The translations under genes were made by a program, and so were the position numbers. Below, one piece after another: positions 15,792-25,087 of a stretch of DNA of 40,121 bases. A model generated the notes under the pieces. It ran no database searches and was not told the origin of the DNA. It saw only the letters and a program-made list of their open reading frames with translations. Position 1 is the stretch's first letter, and the number at the start of each line of letters is the position of its first letter. The stretch is from Acidobacteriota bacterium (GTDB lineage Bacteria; Acidobacteriota; Vicinamibacteria; Vicinamibacterales; UBA2999), in assembly GCA_013140775.1 (NCBI GenBank), contig JABFSA010000120.1, positions 1 through 40,121 on the forward strand, read 5' to 3'.

Positions 15792-18229
15792 CAGAACCTC
15801 ACGTGATAAGAGAGGTCCACCGTGCGCGGCGCCCCGAGTTGCACCTGGTTCGCGCTGGCGCCGGTCCAGTCGGCATAGAGCGCATCCGTCAGGTTGCGTC
15901 CGCGCAGTGTGACGTCTCCGGACTTCAGGCGCCAGATCGCCTGCGCATCGAGCAGCGTGACGCCAGCCACTTCGGTGCTGTTGGCGTTGTTGGTGAAGAA
16001 GCGTCCCTGGTAACGCACGCCGCTGACTAATGTCATCGGCAGGTTGGGCAACGTATAGGACGCCCAGAACCCGGCGGTGCGCTCGGGAGTGTTCGGCGGC
16101 ACGTTGCCGGCGCGATTCACGCCGCCCGCTTCGAGGAGTGTCACAAACCGCGCGTCCATGACAGCCGCACTGGCATTCAGTCTCAGACCGCGCAAGGGAT
16201 CGGCAGAGACTGAGAACTCGACGCCGGTGCTGGCCTGTGCACCGCCTTGAATGCTCACGTTGAAGTTGTTGGGGTCGCGCGTGATGATGTCATCCTGCTG
16301 AATCTTGAACACGGACGCGGTTGCGTCGAGGCGTCCGCTCGCCAGCGTGCTCTTGACGCCGCCTTCCCACGACCATCCGTTGGTAAGGTTGAACGCTGCG
16401 TTGCCTTGCGAGATCAGCAGGATCGTCGCGACAGGAGCCACCGCCGAGGTGTACTGGCCAAACAGCTGTGTGCGCGGCAGCGCGTCAACGACGACGCCCG
16501 TCCGCCACGAGACCGGATCGAAGTCGCGGACGAATGCGGCCTGCACACCGGTGTTGAGGTCGTTGACGCCGCGGTCAATCGACAGCCCGTCGCGGCGAGC
16601 GCCGGCGACGACCGTCACCCGTGGGGCCACCGAGAAGGCGTCCTCGACGAACGCCGACACAAGATTCACTTTGGCGGTGAAGTCCGTCCGATTGCCGGCA
16701 CCTGGAAAATTCGCGGCGGTCTCGTCAGCCGGGAAGCTCCCGCGACTCGGCGCAAACGGATCCACCGAAGTCGTCACCCCGAAACGGCGGGGGCCGAGGA
16801 AATCGTTGCGGTTCGCTTCAAAGCCGACAGTGAACCGATTGCGGCGCGTCCCGAACCGTCGATCCGAGGCGACAGTCAGACGGTTCCCATAGAACTGGTG
16901 GTCGTGGGTAATGCCAACGGTCGATCGCGTCATCAACGCGCTGGCGGTGTCGAAGCCATAGACCTCTGAACCGCGCCACTTACCGAGCTTGTCGTAGAAG
17001 AACAGCTCGTTGGCCAGCTTCCAAGTCGGAGCAATCTGCCAATCCAGCTTCGAGCGCACCCACGTCGTCCGCACGTCCACCACGGCGTCGTTGACGTTGT
17101 AGTTGACGTCGCGCAGCGACTCATCGAGCACCCAGCCTCGGCTGTCGGTGACGATGTCTGATGGCTGTCGTGCAAAGGCGCGAGGCACGATCGGCGTGCC
17201 GAAGTAGGCCGACCCGTAATCGTCGCGGAAATGGTCTACCGCGATCCCGAGCGTCGCAGTCCGCCCAAGCTTGACGTCGATCGCACCGTCAAGTTGCAGA
17301 TTGTCGGACGTGGAGTCCTGGACGTAGCCGGCCGTGCGATTGAACACCACGTCCGCACGATAGGCGGCGCGACCATTGGCCAGCGGACCAGTCGTACCGG
17401 CGGCGAAGCGGCCCGTACCCAGCGAGCCGTACGAGATCAGGGCCTCTCCGCGGCGGGTGCCGAAATCGGGACGCTTCGGCACGAAATTCACCGCGCCGGC
17501 CAGCGCCCCCTCACCATAGAGCACCGAGGCGGGTCCTTTGAGGACTTCGATGCGATCGAAACTCCAGCTGTCGTAGTTCCTGGCGACGATCGTCGAGGTC
17601 GTGACTCTGGTGCCATCGAACAGCTGGGAGACCGCGCCACCACTGAACCCGCGAATGGTCGTAATGCCCTGCGCGCTGGGAAGGAAGGCCGCCGTGACCG
17701 CTGGCACGCTACTGAGCGCCTCGAGCGCCGTGCGCAACCCACGCTCCTGCGCTTCAGTGAACGTGATGACGTCCACCGTGGCCGGCGTCTCCCGCGGCGT
17801 CAGTCCGAGGCGACTGCCCGCAGGTGTGGGCGAATCCAGCTCACGGCGGCCGAGTGCCGCCGTCACGGTCAGCGACTCCGACATCGTCAGACTCGTGAAC
17901 GTCAGATCAACCGATGTCAGTGGACGCCCGAGATCGACAGTCGCGGCGGTCGGGACAAAGCCCTCGAAGGCAGCTGTCACCGTGTATCGCCCGGGCGCGA
18001 GCCCATCGATGCGGTATTGGCCGGCCTCGTTGGCCGTCGCGGTTTTCACGGGGCCATCGCTCCTGGCCTCAACTTGAGCGTTGGGAAGAGCGGCACCGGT
18101 CGTGTCTCGGACCGTGCCTTCAACGGAAAGCGTCTGCGCAGCGACACCAGACGCGACACTCAAGACGGCAGCGACGACGAGGACGAGGTATCTGAGACGA
18201 TGAAACGGGTGGAAAAGGTCTAGGCTCAT
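15791..18229 (-). CDS. TonB-dependent siderophore-type receptor
   Basis: An 812-residue outer-membrane receptor, first gene of the minus-strand run. A signal peptide ends near SVASGVAAQ. A carboxypeptidase regulatory-like domain (GTVRDTTGAALPNAQVEARS) follows, then a plug with TTIRGFSGGAVSQLFDGTRV and IEVLKGPASVLYGEGALAGA. A FhuA/FecA-type barrel ends in VDLSYHVRF. PASVLYGEG..AGAVNFVPKRP is the pattern of ferric-siderophore receptors. It is followed without a gap by ABC-2 permeases and then by the ATP-grasp, DUF364 and MFS genes. The natural reading is uptake of a compound made or used by that pathway. The ligand is not determined by sequence. Confidence 0.88.
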   Translation of the reverse strand: MSLDLFHPFHRLRYLVLVVAAVLSVASGVAAQTLSVEGTVRDTTGAALPNAQVEARSDGPVKTATANEAGQYRIDGLAPGRYTVTAAFEGFVPTAATVDLGRPLTSVDLTFTSLTMSESLTVTAALGRRELDSPTPAGSRLGLTPRETPATVDVITFTEAQERGLRTALEALSSVPAVTAAFLPSAQGITTIRGFSGGAVSQLFDGTRVTTSTIVARNYDSWSFDRIEVLKGPASVLYGEGALAGAVNFVPKRPDFGTRRGEALISYGSLGTGRFAAGTTGPLANGRAAYRADVVFNRTAGYVQDSTSDNLQLDGAIDVKLGRTATLGIAVDHFRDDYGSAYFGTPIVPRAFARQPSDIVTDSRGWVLDESLRDVNYNVNDAVVDVRTTWVRSKLDWQIAPTWKLANELFFYDKLGKWRGSEVYGFDTASALMTRSTVGITHDHQFYGNRLTVASDRRFGTRRNRFTVGFEANRNDFLGPRRFGVTTSVDPFAPSRGSFPADETAANFPGAGNRTDFTAKVNLVSAFVEDAFSVAPRVTVVAGARRDGLSIDRGVNDLNTGVQAAFVRDFDPVSWRTGVVVDALPRTQLFGQYTSAVAPVATILLISQGNAAFNLTNGWSWEGGVKSTLASGRLDATASVFKIQQDDIITRDPNNFNVSIQGGAQASTGVEFSVSADPLRGLRLNASAAVMDARFVTLLEAGGVNRAGNVPPNTPERTAGFWASYTLPNLPMTLVSGVRYQGRFFTNNANSTEVAGVTLLDAQAIWRLKSGDVTLRGRNLTDALYADWTGASANQVQLGAPRTVDLSYHVRF

Positions 18230-18468
18230 CGGCGCAGTGTGCGGACACTCGCCGAGGGCCGCTACGCTGGTTCAATGAATGGTCGCCCGCGACGTGTTGG
18301 CGGATACGGCGTGCAAATGAGTGGATTCCTGCTGCCGCCTCGCCGGTCATCGAAGTAAATCGACTGGTCGTTTGCATAATCCGGCCGTTCACCAGTTGCC
18401 ATCGTCAGAAACAGCTGTTCGCTGCGTACTGTCTCCGATGACACAGGTTGGACGAGAATGAAGACTTC
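18230..18468. promoter_or_regulatory. Divergent promoter region, TBDR operon / LytS
   Basis: This 239-bp region lies between the siderophore-type TBDR (minus) and the sensor kinase (plus) and must carry both promoters. I could not recognise a Fur box or a well-spaced pair of LytTR-type direct repeats. CCGTTCACC near 18390 resembles one LytTR half-site but has no partner at the expected distance. Confidence 0.45.
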
Positions 18469-20337
18469 ATGCTGACGGCTAGCGCCCCAGAGCTTCTCCA
18501 CATCGTCGGCTACCTGACGGGCGGGCTGCTCTACGCGATGCTCCTCGCGATGGCGGCGCGGCGTGACAGTACAGGTGACCGCTTGACCGTGGGAACGGCC
18601 CTGCTCGGCCTGACATGGAATCTGGGCGAGTTGGCGACGCATGTGCTCGACACCTTGGGCCAGCCCTTCGCGCGCAACTGGCTGACCGCGGTCTCATACG
18701 GCGCCCTTGGCCTACTGGCCGCGGTCGTTGTCCATTCGGCGGGACGGGGCCGAGCCGGCGACGGTCGAGCACACCACTCGTGGGCGCGGGCGATTCCAAC
18801 CGCTGCCTATGCCTGCGCCGGGGTGGCCGCCGCGATGCAGCTCTTCGCGGCCATGAGCAGCCGCCCTCTCCCCTGGTCAGCCGCACTGGTCGTGTTGACA
18901 TTAGGACTCGCGGCGTTGGCCGCTGCGCTCGTCGTTACCACACGCCGTCAGCCACACAGCCGGCGTGCGATCTGGATGGTGGCGCTGGCGCTCTTTACGG
19001 TCTCGGCGCTGCACCTCATTGGATTTCACGGCACGTCGGAGGGCTGGACCACTGAACTGCTCGGCCACCACGCGTCGATCCCGCTCGCCTTCGCCATCCT
19101 GTATCAGGACTACCGTTTCGCTCTCGCGGACCTCTTTCTCAAACGCGCGCTGACCGTGCTGGCCCTCGTTTGTCTCGTGTTTGTCACGTGGTCGGCGCTG
19201 GCACCGATCCTGAGCGAGCGCATCGTTCAGGGGGAGGCGGTCACGGCTCTCTTAGCGGCGTGGGTGGCCACAACATTGGTGGCTCCATGGCTGCAGCGCG
19301 CGATCTCTACCTTTGTCGATCGCATCGTGCTCAGACGCGCCAACTATCGACGCCTTCTTGATGAACTGACGTCCACCGTGCAGCAGTGCGACCGGGTTGA
19401 GTCCGTGCTCGATCATGCCTGTGCAACGCTGGCGCCAGCCATCAACGCCCACGCGCTGACCTGGCGCGAATCGCCGGCGGCGTTCTCGACGGGCGATGAC
19501 ATCGTTGTACCAACGGCAGAACCGCCCCACTACTCTCTGCGCGTCGAGCGACTGGAAGGGGGACGACGGCTGCTCTCGGATGATCGCACCATGCTCGACC
19601 GCGCAGCACTGCTCGCCGCGCGACGGATCGACGCGTTGCGGCTCAGCGACGAGCGCTATGAGCAGATGCTGCGGGAACGCGAGATTGGAACGCTGGCTGC
19701 GCAAGCAGAGTTGCGCGCGCTGCGGGCGCAGATCAATCCGCATTTTTTGTTCAACGCGCTAACGACGATCGGCTACCTCATTCAGAACGCGCCTCCCCGA
19801 GCGTTCGACACATTGATGCGACTGACCACGCTGTTGCGTGGAGTGCTGCGGTCAGAAGGTGAGTTCACCACGCTCGGCCACGAGCGGGAGCTCATCGACA
19901 GCTATCTCAGGATCGAGCGGGAACGATTCGAAGAGCGTCTCGAGACTCGACTCGACATCCGTGACGAGCTCGCCGATTTCCCGATTCCGTCGCTAATTCT
20001 TCAGCCGCTGGTGGAGAACGCGATCAAGCATGGGATTGCCAAAGCGCTGCATGGTGGGATGGTTTCGGTTACGGCTGGTTGGGACCACGCAAGTCCCACG
20101 CGCCGTCTACGCATCACGGTCCTGAACACGGGTGCCTCGATGGCACCGTCCCCGTCGCCACACGGCATCGGACTACAGAATGTACGTCGCCGTCTCGAGT
20201 GCCATTTCGGCGACGACGCGAGGCTCACGCTGAAGACGGATCCGGACGGTGTCACCCGCGTCGAGCTGTTGTTGCCTGTTCCCGACCTTGAGGACAGCGC
20301 GGTACCGGTCACCCTCTCCCAGGACGCGCGCGCATGA
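18469..20337 (+). CDS. LytS-family membrane sensor histidine kinase
   Basis: A 622-residue kinase with 7 or so N-terminal membrane helices (first LLHIVGYLTGGLLYAMLLAM, last LTVLALVCLVFVTWSAL). A linker with GAF-like length comes next, then the His_kinase motif RALRAQINPHFLFNALTTI with phospho-acceptor H425. The HATPase domain has the N-box PLVENAIKHG and glycine box GIGLQNVRRRLE. This is the LytS/YehU type, which phosphorylates a LytTR regulator; that regulator gene follows with an ATGA overlap. No standard sensor domain is recognisable in the membrane part. I prefer the ATG at 18469; a TTG at 18448 would add seven residues. The signal sensed is unknown. Confidence 0.88.
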   Translation: MLTASAPELLHIVGYLTGGLLYAMLLAMAARRDSTGDRLTVGTALLGLTWNLGELATHVLDTLGQPFARNWLTAVSYGALGLLAAVVVHSAGRGRAGDGRAHHSWARAIPTAAYACAGVAAAMQLFAAMSSRPLPWSAALVVLTLGLAALAAALVVTTRRQPHSRRAIWMVALALFTVSALHLIGFHGTSEGWTTELLGHHASIPLAFAILYQDYRFALADLFLKRALTVLALVCLVFVTWSALAPILSERIVQGEAVTALLAAWVATTLVAPWLQRAISTFVDRIVLRRANYRRLLDELTSTVQQCDRVESVLDHACATLAPAINAHALTWRESPAAFSTGDDIVVPTAEPPHYSLRVERLEGGRRLLSDDRTMLDRAALLAARRIDALRLSDERYEQMLREREIGTLAAQAELRALRAQINPHFLFNALTTIGYLIQNAPPRAFDTLMRLTTLLRGVLRSEGEFTTLGHERELIDSYLRIERERFEERLETRLDIRDELADFPIPSLILQPLVENAIKHGIAKALHGGMVSVTAGWDHASPTRRLRITVLNTGASMAPSPSPHGIGLQNVRRRLECHFGDDARLTLKTDPDGVTRVELLLPVPDLEDSAVPVTLSQDARA

Positions 20338-21113
20338 CGACCCTCAAAGTCATCACGGCAGACGACGAGCGCCCCGCGCGTCGATTCCTGACCGGTTTAC
20401 TCAAGACCTGCGATGACGTCGAGGTCGTCGGCGAGGCGGCATCCGGAGAAGAAGCGATTGCCCTGATCGAAGCCGAACGGCCGCACCTGGCACTGCTCGA
20501 TCTGCAGATGCCGGAGATTGGCGGACTGGACGTCGTTCGGCGCCTGCCAAAGGCGGCACTCCCGCTCGTGGCTTTCGTCACGGCGTTCGACGACTACGCG
20601 ATTGAAGCCTTCGAACTCAACGCCATCGACTATCTGTTGAAGCCGGTTCAGCGCCAACGTCTCGGCGACACTCTGGCGCGCGCGCGCGAGCGGATCCGCC
20701 TGGCTGAACCCGCGGATCGGCGCGCCGCCGCATTGGCCAGCGCGTCGCTAGCGTACGAACGCTCGGCACGACGCCGCTACGCAGAGCGGATTCCAGTTCG
20801 GGTGCGCGATGCGGTAATCATTCTGCCAGTGAGATTGATCGCGTCAGTTGTCGCCGAAGGCGAACTTCTGCACGTCACAACGAGCAATAACGAGCACTAC
20901 ACGATCACCCATCGATTGCACGCCTTGGAGTCGCGCCTGGATCCGCGCAGGTTCGTCCGCCTGAGCCGTGGCATCCTGGCAAACATCGAAATGGTCGCGC
21001 GTGTCAGCCCGATGCCGGGCGGCACCTACATCGCGACGCTGTCAAACGGGCAGGAACTGCAGGTCAGCCGCATCCAGTCGCGCGCCCTGCGTGACACATT
21101 GCTGAAGCTGTAA
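20334..21113 (+). CDS. LytTR-family response regulator
   Basis: A 259-residue response regulator: receiver domain (residues 4-120) with acidic pair D10-D11, phosphorylatable D56 in LLDLQMPEIGG and the switch region NAIDYLLKPVQ. A LytTR DNA-binding domain follows (160-255, with SVVAEGELLHVTTSNNEHYT and FVRLSRGILANIEMV). It is coupled to the kinase by a 4-base overlap and ends 19 bp before the convergent TBDR gene. Given its place between two TBDR/ABC gene groups, it probably controls one or both of them. The sequence does not show the binding sites clearly. Confidence 0.9.
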   Translation: MTTLKVITADDERPARRFLTGLLKTCDDVEVVGEAASGEEAIALIEAERPHLALLDLQMPEIGGLDVVRRLPKAALPLVAFVTAFDDYAIEAFELNAIDYLLKPVQRQRLGDTLARARERIRLAEPADRRAAALASASLAYERSARRRYAERIPVRVRDAVIILPVRLIASVVAEGELLHVTTSNNEHYTITHRLHALESRLDPRRFVRLSRGILANIEMVARVSPMPGGTYIATLSNGQELQVSRIQSRALRDTLLKL

Positions 21114-21132
21114 ATAGGGCGTTGGGCGGCGC

Positions 21133-23460
21133 TCAGAAGAGATAGCGCACCGACATTCCCGCTTCAACGGACGGACGTGGATCGTAGGTCAGACCGGCTG
21201 CCGAACCCACTGCGACCTCGCTGATGAAGTCGCTCGGCTGGAAGACTCCGAACAGTGTGAACTGCACGTTGCGCACCTCGTAGGTGCCGCGGACGTCATA
21301 GCGCGCGTAGGCGTTGGCGTAACGTAGTGAGAGAAGAGGAGTGCCCGCGAAGTACGGGATGCCGGAGATGTAGAAGGCGTCGGCGTTGAGCATTAGCCGG
21401 CCGGCAGCGACGGAGGTCGTGTAGGCGGCGCCGCCCTTGGCGACGTGCTCCGGCACCGACAGCAGGAACGCGGTGTTCGGCAGCGGGTTATTGATTGTCG
21501 CCTTGGTGATCCGCCCGTAGCTGCCATACATGCTCAGCTCGTTGGTCGCCACGACATTGGATTCAACCTCCCACCCGTCGCGCGACGTGTTGCCAACCGA
21601 GTCGAAGACGAACGGCGCCACTTGGACGATCTCGTTCTCGTTGAGCGTGTGGTACTTTGCGAGCGAGATCCGCCATCGCGTGCTGGCGGTCGCGGTGACG
21701 CCGAAGTCGTAGGACTTGACCTTCGGCACCTTGAGGTCAGGGAACGGCCGGCCGCCCGGCGCGCCGAGCGAACCGACCGCCCCACTCGGGCTGATTTCGC
21801 TTTGATTCGGTGATCGAAACCCGTGGCCGATATTGGCGAACACATCGATCGCTTTGACAGGAGTCACGACAACGCCCGCGCGCGGAGTCACGACTGACTG
21901 CGTGTACTTGGCGGAGGCCGCCGGCAGCTTGCGGTTGGCAATGTCGTAGTCGAACCAGTCGACGCGCGCGCCGCCGAGGACCTTGAGATATCGAGCCGGC
22001 TTGATCTGTCCCTGGGCGAACGCGCCATAGGTCAGCAGATTCAGGTCTTGATTGAACGTGTAGTTCGGACCGGGCGTGGTCGTGCCGATCCATCGGTGGT
22101 GAATGGCATCGCCGCGGTCGCGCCGAAGCTCGGCGCCGACCGACACCGCGGCCATGCCGCCGAATATGACGTTCTCGACGGCGCGGGCCTGCAAGATGCG
22201 TCGGTCGTCGTCCTGCACGTTGAGATCGTTCTGCGTCGCTCCGAGCGCGCGCGTCCTCGCGTAGTCCTCGAACGCGGCCGACACGTGGAGGCCCGTCTCG
22301 CCTTTCGCCGGCGTGCGCGTGAAGACGACGCTGGAGCGATGTCCCTTGCCCCACAAAGGCGGCACCAGTGGATCGCGTTCCCTCGGCAAGATGCTCCCGT
22401 TCACGACTCTGTCGAGGATGAGGAATCCAGGCGCATCCCAGTCGGCGTCCTGATAGACGGTTCGCAGTGCGAGCCGCGACCCGCCCTGCACCATCGAGCC
22501 CTTCGCGAAGAAGTTGTTGCGGGTCTGATCGGCGTTGGCGCGGTATCCACCGTTCCGGAACAGATCGGCGATGACCAGACCCTGCATCGAGCCACGCGTC
22601 CCTGACAGCACCGCGGAGCCGTGCCGGTTGCCATAGCTTCCAAGCGTCCCAGCCACGCTGTTTCGCGCGCTCGATCGCGTAATGATATTGATTGCCCCCG
22701 ACCGGTTCTGATCGCCGTACAAGGCGGAGAACGGCCCCTTGATCACTTCAATCCGCTCGATCATTTCGGGCGTCAGCCACGACATGTCGTTCATGCCGTG
22801 GTTGATCGCCGCCGACGGCACGTTCTGCGGGATGCCGTCGATGTAGACGGCGGCGTCGGCGCCGTGGGTGGACGACAGGAAGCCGCGCATGTGGATCGCG
22901 TTGCCGGTATCGCCTTGGTTGAGGTTGTGCGGCATCACGCCAGGCACCCGCCGCACCACGTTGGCGATGTCGCGCTCGACGTTGGTGCGTTCGAGCTCCT
23001 CATAAGTGATCACCGTGACGCCGGTGGGAAGGCCGGTGCTTTCGACGCTCAGGTCTGAGGGACGCGGCTGCGGCACGGTCGCGGTGACCGACGTCCGCTC
23101 GGCAAGCTCCGCAATCGCAAGGGTCATATCCGCCCGCATCGTCTCGCCGATGACGGAGCGCCAGGGCCGCTGCCCGTCCGCGAACCCGGTGACGCGCACG
23201 CGCACGTCGTAGGCGCCGGCCGGAGCGACGAGTGTGTACACGCCATCGCCGTTGGTAGTCGTCATCGCGACCAGCGCTCGGGTCGTGGCGTCGAGGGCCT
23301 CGACGGCCGCGCCTTGAATGGCGCCGCCAGATGGATCCACGACCGTACCAGTCAGCGTGCCGGTGGGGACTTGCGCCGACGCCGGGGCGACGAAGGCAAG
23401 AAGGACGAAGAACAGGTCTGAGCCGCGGCGGAGTAAGGACATTGGGCGATACGCTGACAT
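21133..23460 (-). CDS. TonB-dependent receptor
   Basis: A 775-residue outer-membrane receptor. Signal peptide LFFVLLAFVAPASAQ precedes a carboxypeptidase regulatory-like domain (GTLTGTVVDPSGGAIQGAAV). The plug has NAIHMRGFLSSTHGADAAVY, IDGIPQNVPSAA and IEVIKGPFSALYGDQNRSGA. The barrel ends in SVEAGMSVRYLF. The plug text STHGADAAVYIDGIPQN is unlike the siderophore-type receptor at 15791-18229, so the ligand probably differs. Start choice is uncertain: ATG at 23460 and ATG at 23442 are both possible and neither has a good ribosome site. The 34 extra upstream residues to 23562 look non-coding. It is divergent from the ABC operon at 23664. Confidence 0.87.
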   Translation of the reverse strand: MSAYRPMSLLRRGSDLFFVLLAFVAPASAQVPTGTLTGTVVDPSGGAIQGAAVEALDATTRALVAMTTTNGDGVYTLVAPAGAYDVRVRVTGFADGQRPWRSVIGETMRADMTLAIAELAERTSVTATVPQPRPSDLSVESTGLPTGVTVITYEELERTNVERDIANVVRRVPGVMPHNLNQGDTGNAIHMRGFLSSTHGADAAVYIDGIPQNVPSAAINHGMNDMSWLTPEMIERIEVIKGPFSALYGDQNRSGAINIITRSSARNSVAGTLGSYGNRHGSAVLSGTRGSMQGLVIADLFRNGGYRANADQTRNNFFAKGSMVQGGSRLALRTVYQDADWDAPGFLILDRVVNGSILPRERDPLVPPLWGKGHRSSVVFTRTPAKGETGLHVSAAFEDYARTRALGATQNDLNVQDDDRRILQARAVENVIFGGMAAVSVGAELRRDRGDAIHHRWIGTTTPGPNYTFNQDLNLLTYGAFAQGQIKPARYLKVLGGARVDWFDYDIANRKLPAASAKYTQSVVTPRAGVVVTPVKAIDVFANIGHGFRSPNQSEISPSGAVGSLGAPGGRPFPDLKVPKVKSYDFGVTATASTRWRISLAKYHTLNENEIVQVAPFVFDSVGNTSRDGWEVESNVVATNELSMYGSYGRITKATINNPLPNTAFLLSVPEHVAKGGAAYTTSVAAGRLMLNADAFYISGIPYFAGTPLLSLRYANAYARYDVRGTYEVRNVQFTLFGVFQPSDFISEVAVGSAAGLTYDPRPSVEAGMSVRYLF

Positions 23461-23663
23461 CGACCACACGTCCGCGCGGCAGGTATTCAACGAGGTGCAC
23501 GGATCATCTGACAGGTGGACGATGTCGCCCGGCTGGTGGGAACTACCGCATCGGAACGCCATTCACCGGCGGATTCCGACTGTTCATTGGAGGGGTGTCG
23601 CCTTCCCCCGTTCTCTCGGTTCTCATAGCATCCGCCGGGTACAAGGTGCAGGGGAGTAGATGC
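23461..23663. promoter_or_regulatory. Divergent promoter region, TBDR / ABC operon
   Basis: This 203-bp gap separates the TBDR (minus) from the ABC operon (plus). It should hold both promoters and any LytTR operator. The only clear signal is the strong ribosome site GGGGAG at 23651-23656, which sets the GTG start of the permease. Confidence 0.45.
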
Positions 23664-25073
23664 GTGATTGCTCGAATCGCTCGCAAAGAGATGGTCGAGA
23701 TGTTCCGCGACGGCCGGTTTCACCTGGCCGCGGGAATCATTGGGGTCCTGCTGCTCGCCTCGCTGGCGGCGGGATGGAAGCAGTACGCCGATCTCAAGAC
23801 GCAGCATGAGACCGCTCAGCGTGCAGAGCGCGCGAACTGGCTGGGTCAGAAGCCGAAGAATCCTCACCAGGGCGCGCATTACGGCGTCTACGCCTTCAAG
23901 CCCAAGAGTCAGCTCTCGATGGTCGACACCGGCGTCGATCCGTATGTCGGCGTCGCGGTGTACCTCGAGGCGCACAAGCAGAACGAGTTCAAGTTCCGGC
24001 CGGCGCAGGACGCGTCGACTTCGATTCAGCGCTTCGGCGAGCTGACGGCGGCCACCGTTCTGCAGTTGCTGATTCCGCTGCTGATCGTCCTGCTGACGTT
24101 TTCGGCGTTTGCCGGCGAGCGCGAACAGGGAACGATGCGCCAGGTGTTGAGCCTCGGCATCGGCCGCGGACGGCTGGCCGCCGGCAAAGCGCTCGGGGTC
24201 GCCGGCGCGCTGGCCGTGGTGCTGGTGCCGGCGACGCTCGTTGGCGTCGGCACGCTCGCGTTCACCTCGACGACGGGCCTGCTTGCGGTGGACGTGTCGC
24301 GCACGCTGCTGATGGTCGGGACTTACGGCGCGTACTTCGCGATCTTTCTTGCCTTGTCGCTCGCCATCTCGGCGCTCGCCCGATCCTCGCGCTTTGCGCT
24401 AGTGGCGCTGCTGGCGTTCTGGATCGTCAATGGACTGGTCGCAACGCGAGCCTTCTCGGACCTGGCGGGCTACCTCCACCCGACACCGTCAGAGGTGGAG
24501 TTCGACAAGGCCCTACAGGCCGACCTCGCGAACTCGACCGCGCTCAACGCACGCCTGGAGCAGATCAAGCAGGGCCTGTTCCAGAAGTACGGTGTGCAGA
24601 AGCTCGACGCCCTTCCAGTCAATTTCCGCGGAATCTCGCTGCAGGAGGCGGAAGACCACGGCTACACCATCTTCGAGAAGCATTACGGCGACGTCTTCGA
24701 TAGCTTCGACGGCCAGAACGCCGTCTACCAGTGGGGCAGCCTTGCGGCACCGCTGCTGGCCGTCAGGTCGTTGTCGATGGGGCTCGCCGGCACCGACTTC
24801 GCGCACCACCGGCATTTCACGACGGCCGCGGAAGACTACCGACGGACGATCATCCGTTACATGAACCAGGACATCCTGGTGCATCCGGTCAAAGACGGCG
24901 AGGAGTATCTGGCTGGCAGCGATTTATGGCAGAAGGTGCCGCCGTTCGAGTACGAGGCGCCGAGCGCTTCCTGGGCCCTGGGCCACTACATCACCAGCAC
25001 CGTCCTTCTATCGGGATGGCTGGCGGCCACACTCCTCGCCGCGTTCGTCGCGGCGAATCGCATCGAGGCCTGA
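23664..25073 (+). CDS. ABC-2 permease, DUF3526 family
   Basis: A 469-residue permease, paralogue of 14388-15791. Helix 1 is AAGIIGVLLLASLAAGW. The periplasmic signature WLGQKPKNPHQGAHYGVYAF and VDPYVGVAVYLEAHKQN is followed by central helices (LLIPLLIVLLTFSAFAG and so on). A second periplasmic domain with MGLAGTDFAHHRHFTTAAED and a C-terminal helix follow. I chose the GTG at 23664 because GGGGAG lies 7 bases upstream; an ATG at 23691 would cut the first nine residues of the conserved N-terminus. Fourteen bases separate it from the next permease. It forms a complete ABC exporter-like set with the next two genes. Confidence 0.88.
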   Translation: MIARIARKEMVEMFRDGRFHLAAGIIGVLLLASLAAGWKQYADLKTQHETAQRAERANWLGQKPKNPHQGAHYGVYAFKPKSQLSMVDTGVDPYVGVAVYLEAHKQNEFKFRPAQDASTSIQRFGELTAATVLQLLIPLLIVLLTFSAFAGEREQGTMRQVLSLGIGRGRLAAGKALGVAGALAVVLVPATLVGVGTLAFTSTTGLLAVDVSRTLLMVGTYGAYFAIFLALSLAISALARSSRFALVALLAFWIVNGLVATRAFSDLAGYLHPTPSEVEFDKALQADLANSTALNARLEQIKQGLFQKYGVQKLDALPVNFRGISLQEAEDHGYTIFEKHYGDVFDSFDGQNAVYQWGSLAAPLLAVRSLSMGLAGTDFAHHRHFTTAAEDYRRTIIRYMNQDILVHPVKDGEEYLAGSDLWQKVPPFEYEAPSASWALGHYITSTVLLSGWLAATLLAAFVAANRIEA

Positions 25074-25087
25074 CGGGCGGGGCTGGA

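Noticed and set aside
7379..18229. Opine metallophore or NRPS siderophore cluster
   Set aside because: No opine dehydrogenase, nicotianamine-synthase-like enzyme, NRPS or IucA/IucC synthetase is present.
18230..18468. LytTR operator from the CCGTTCACC motif
   Set aside because: No second half-site at the expected spacing of about two helical turns.
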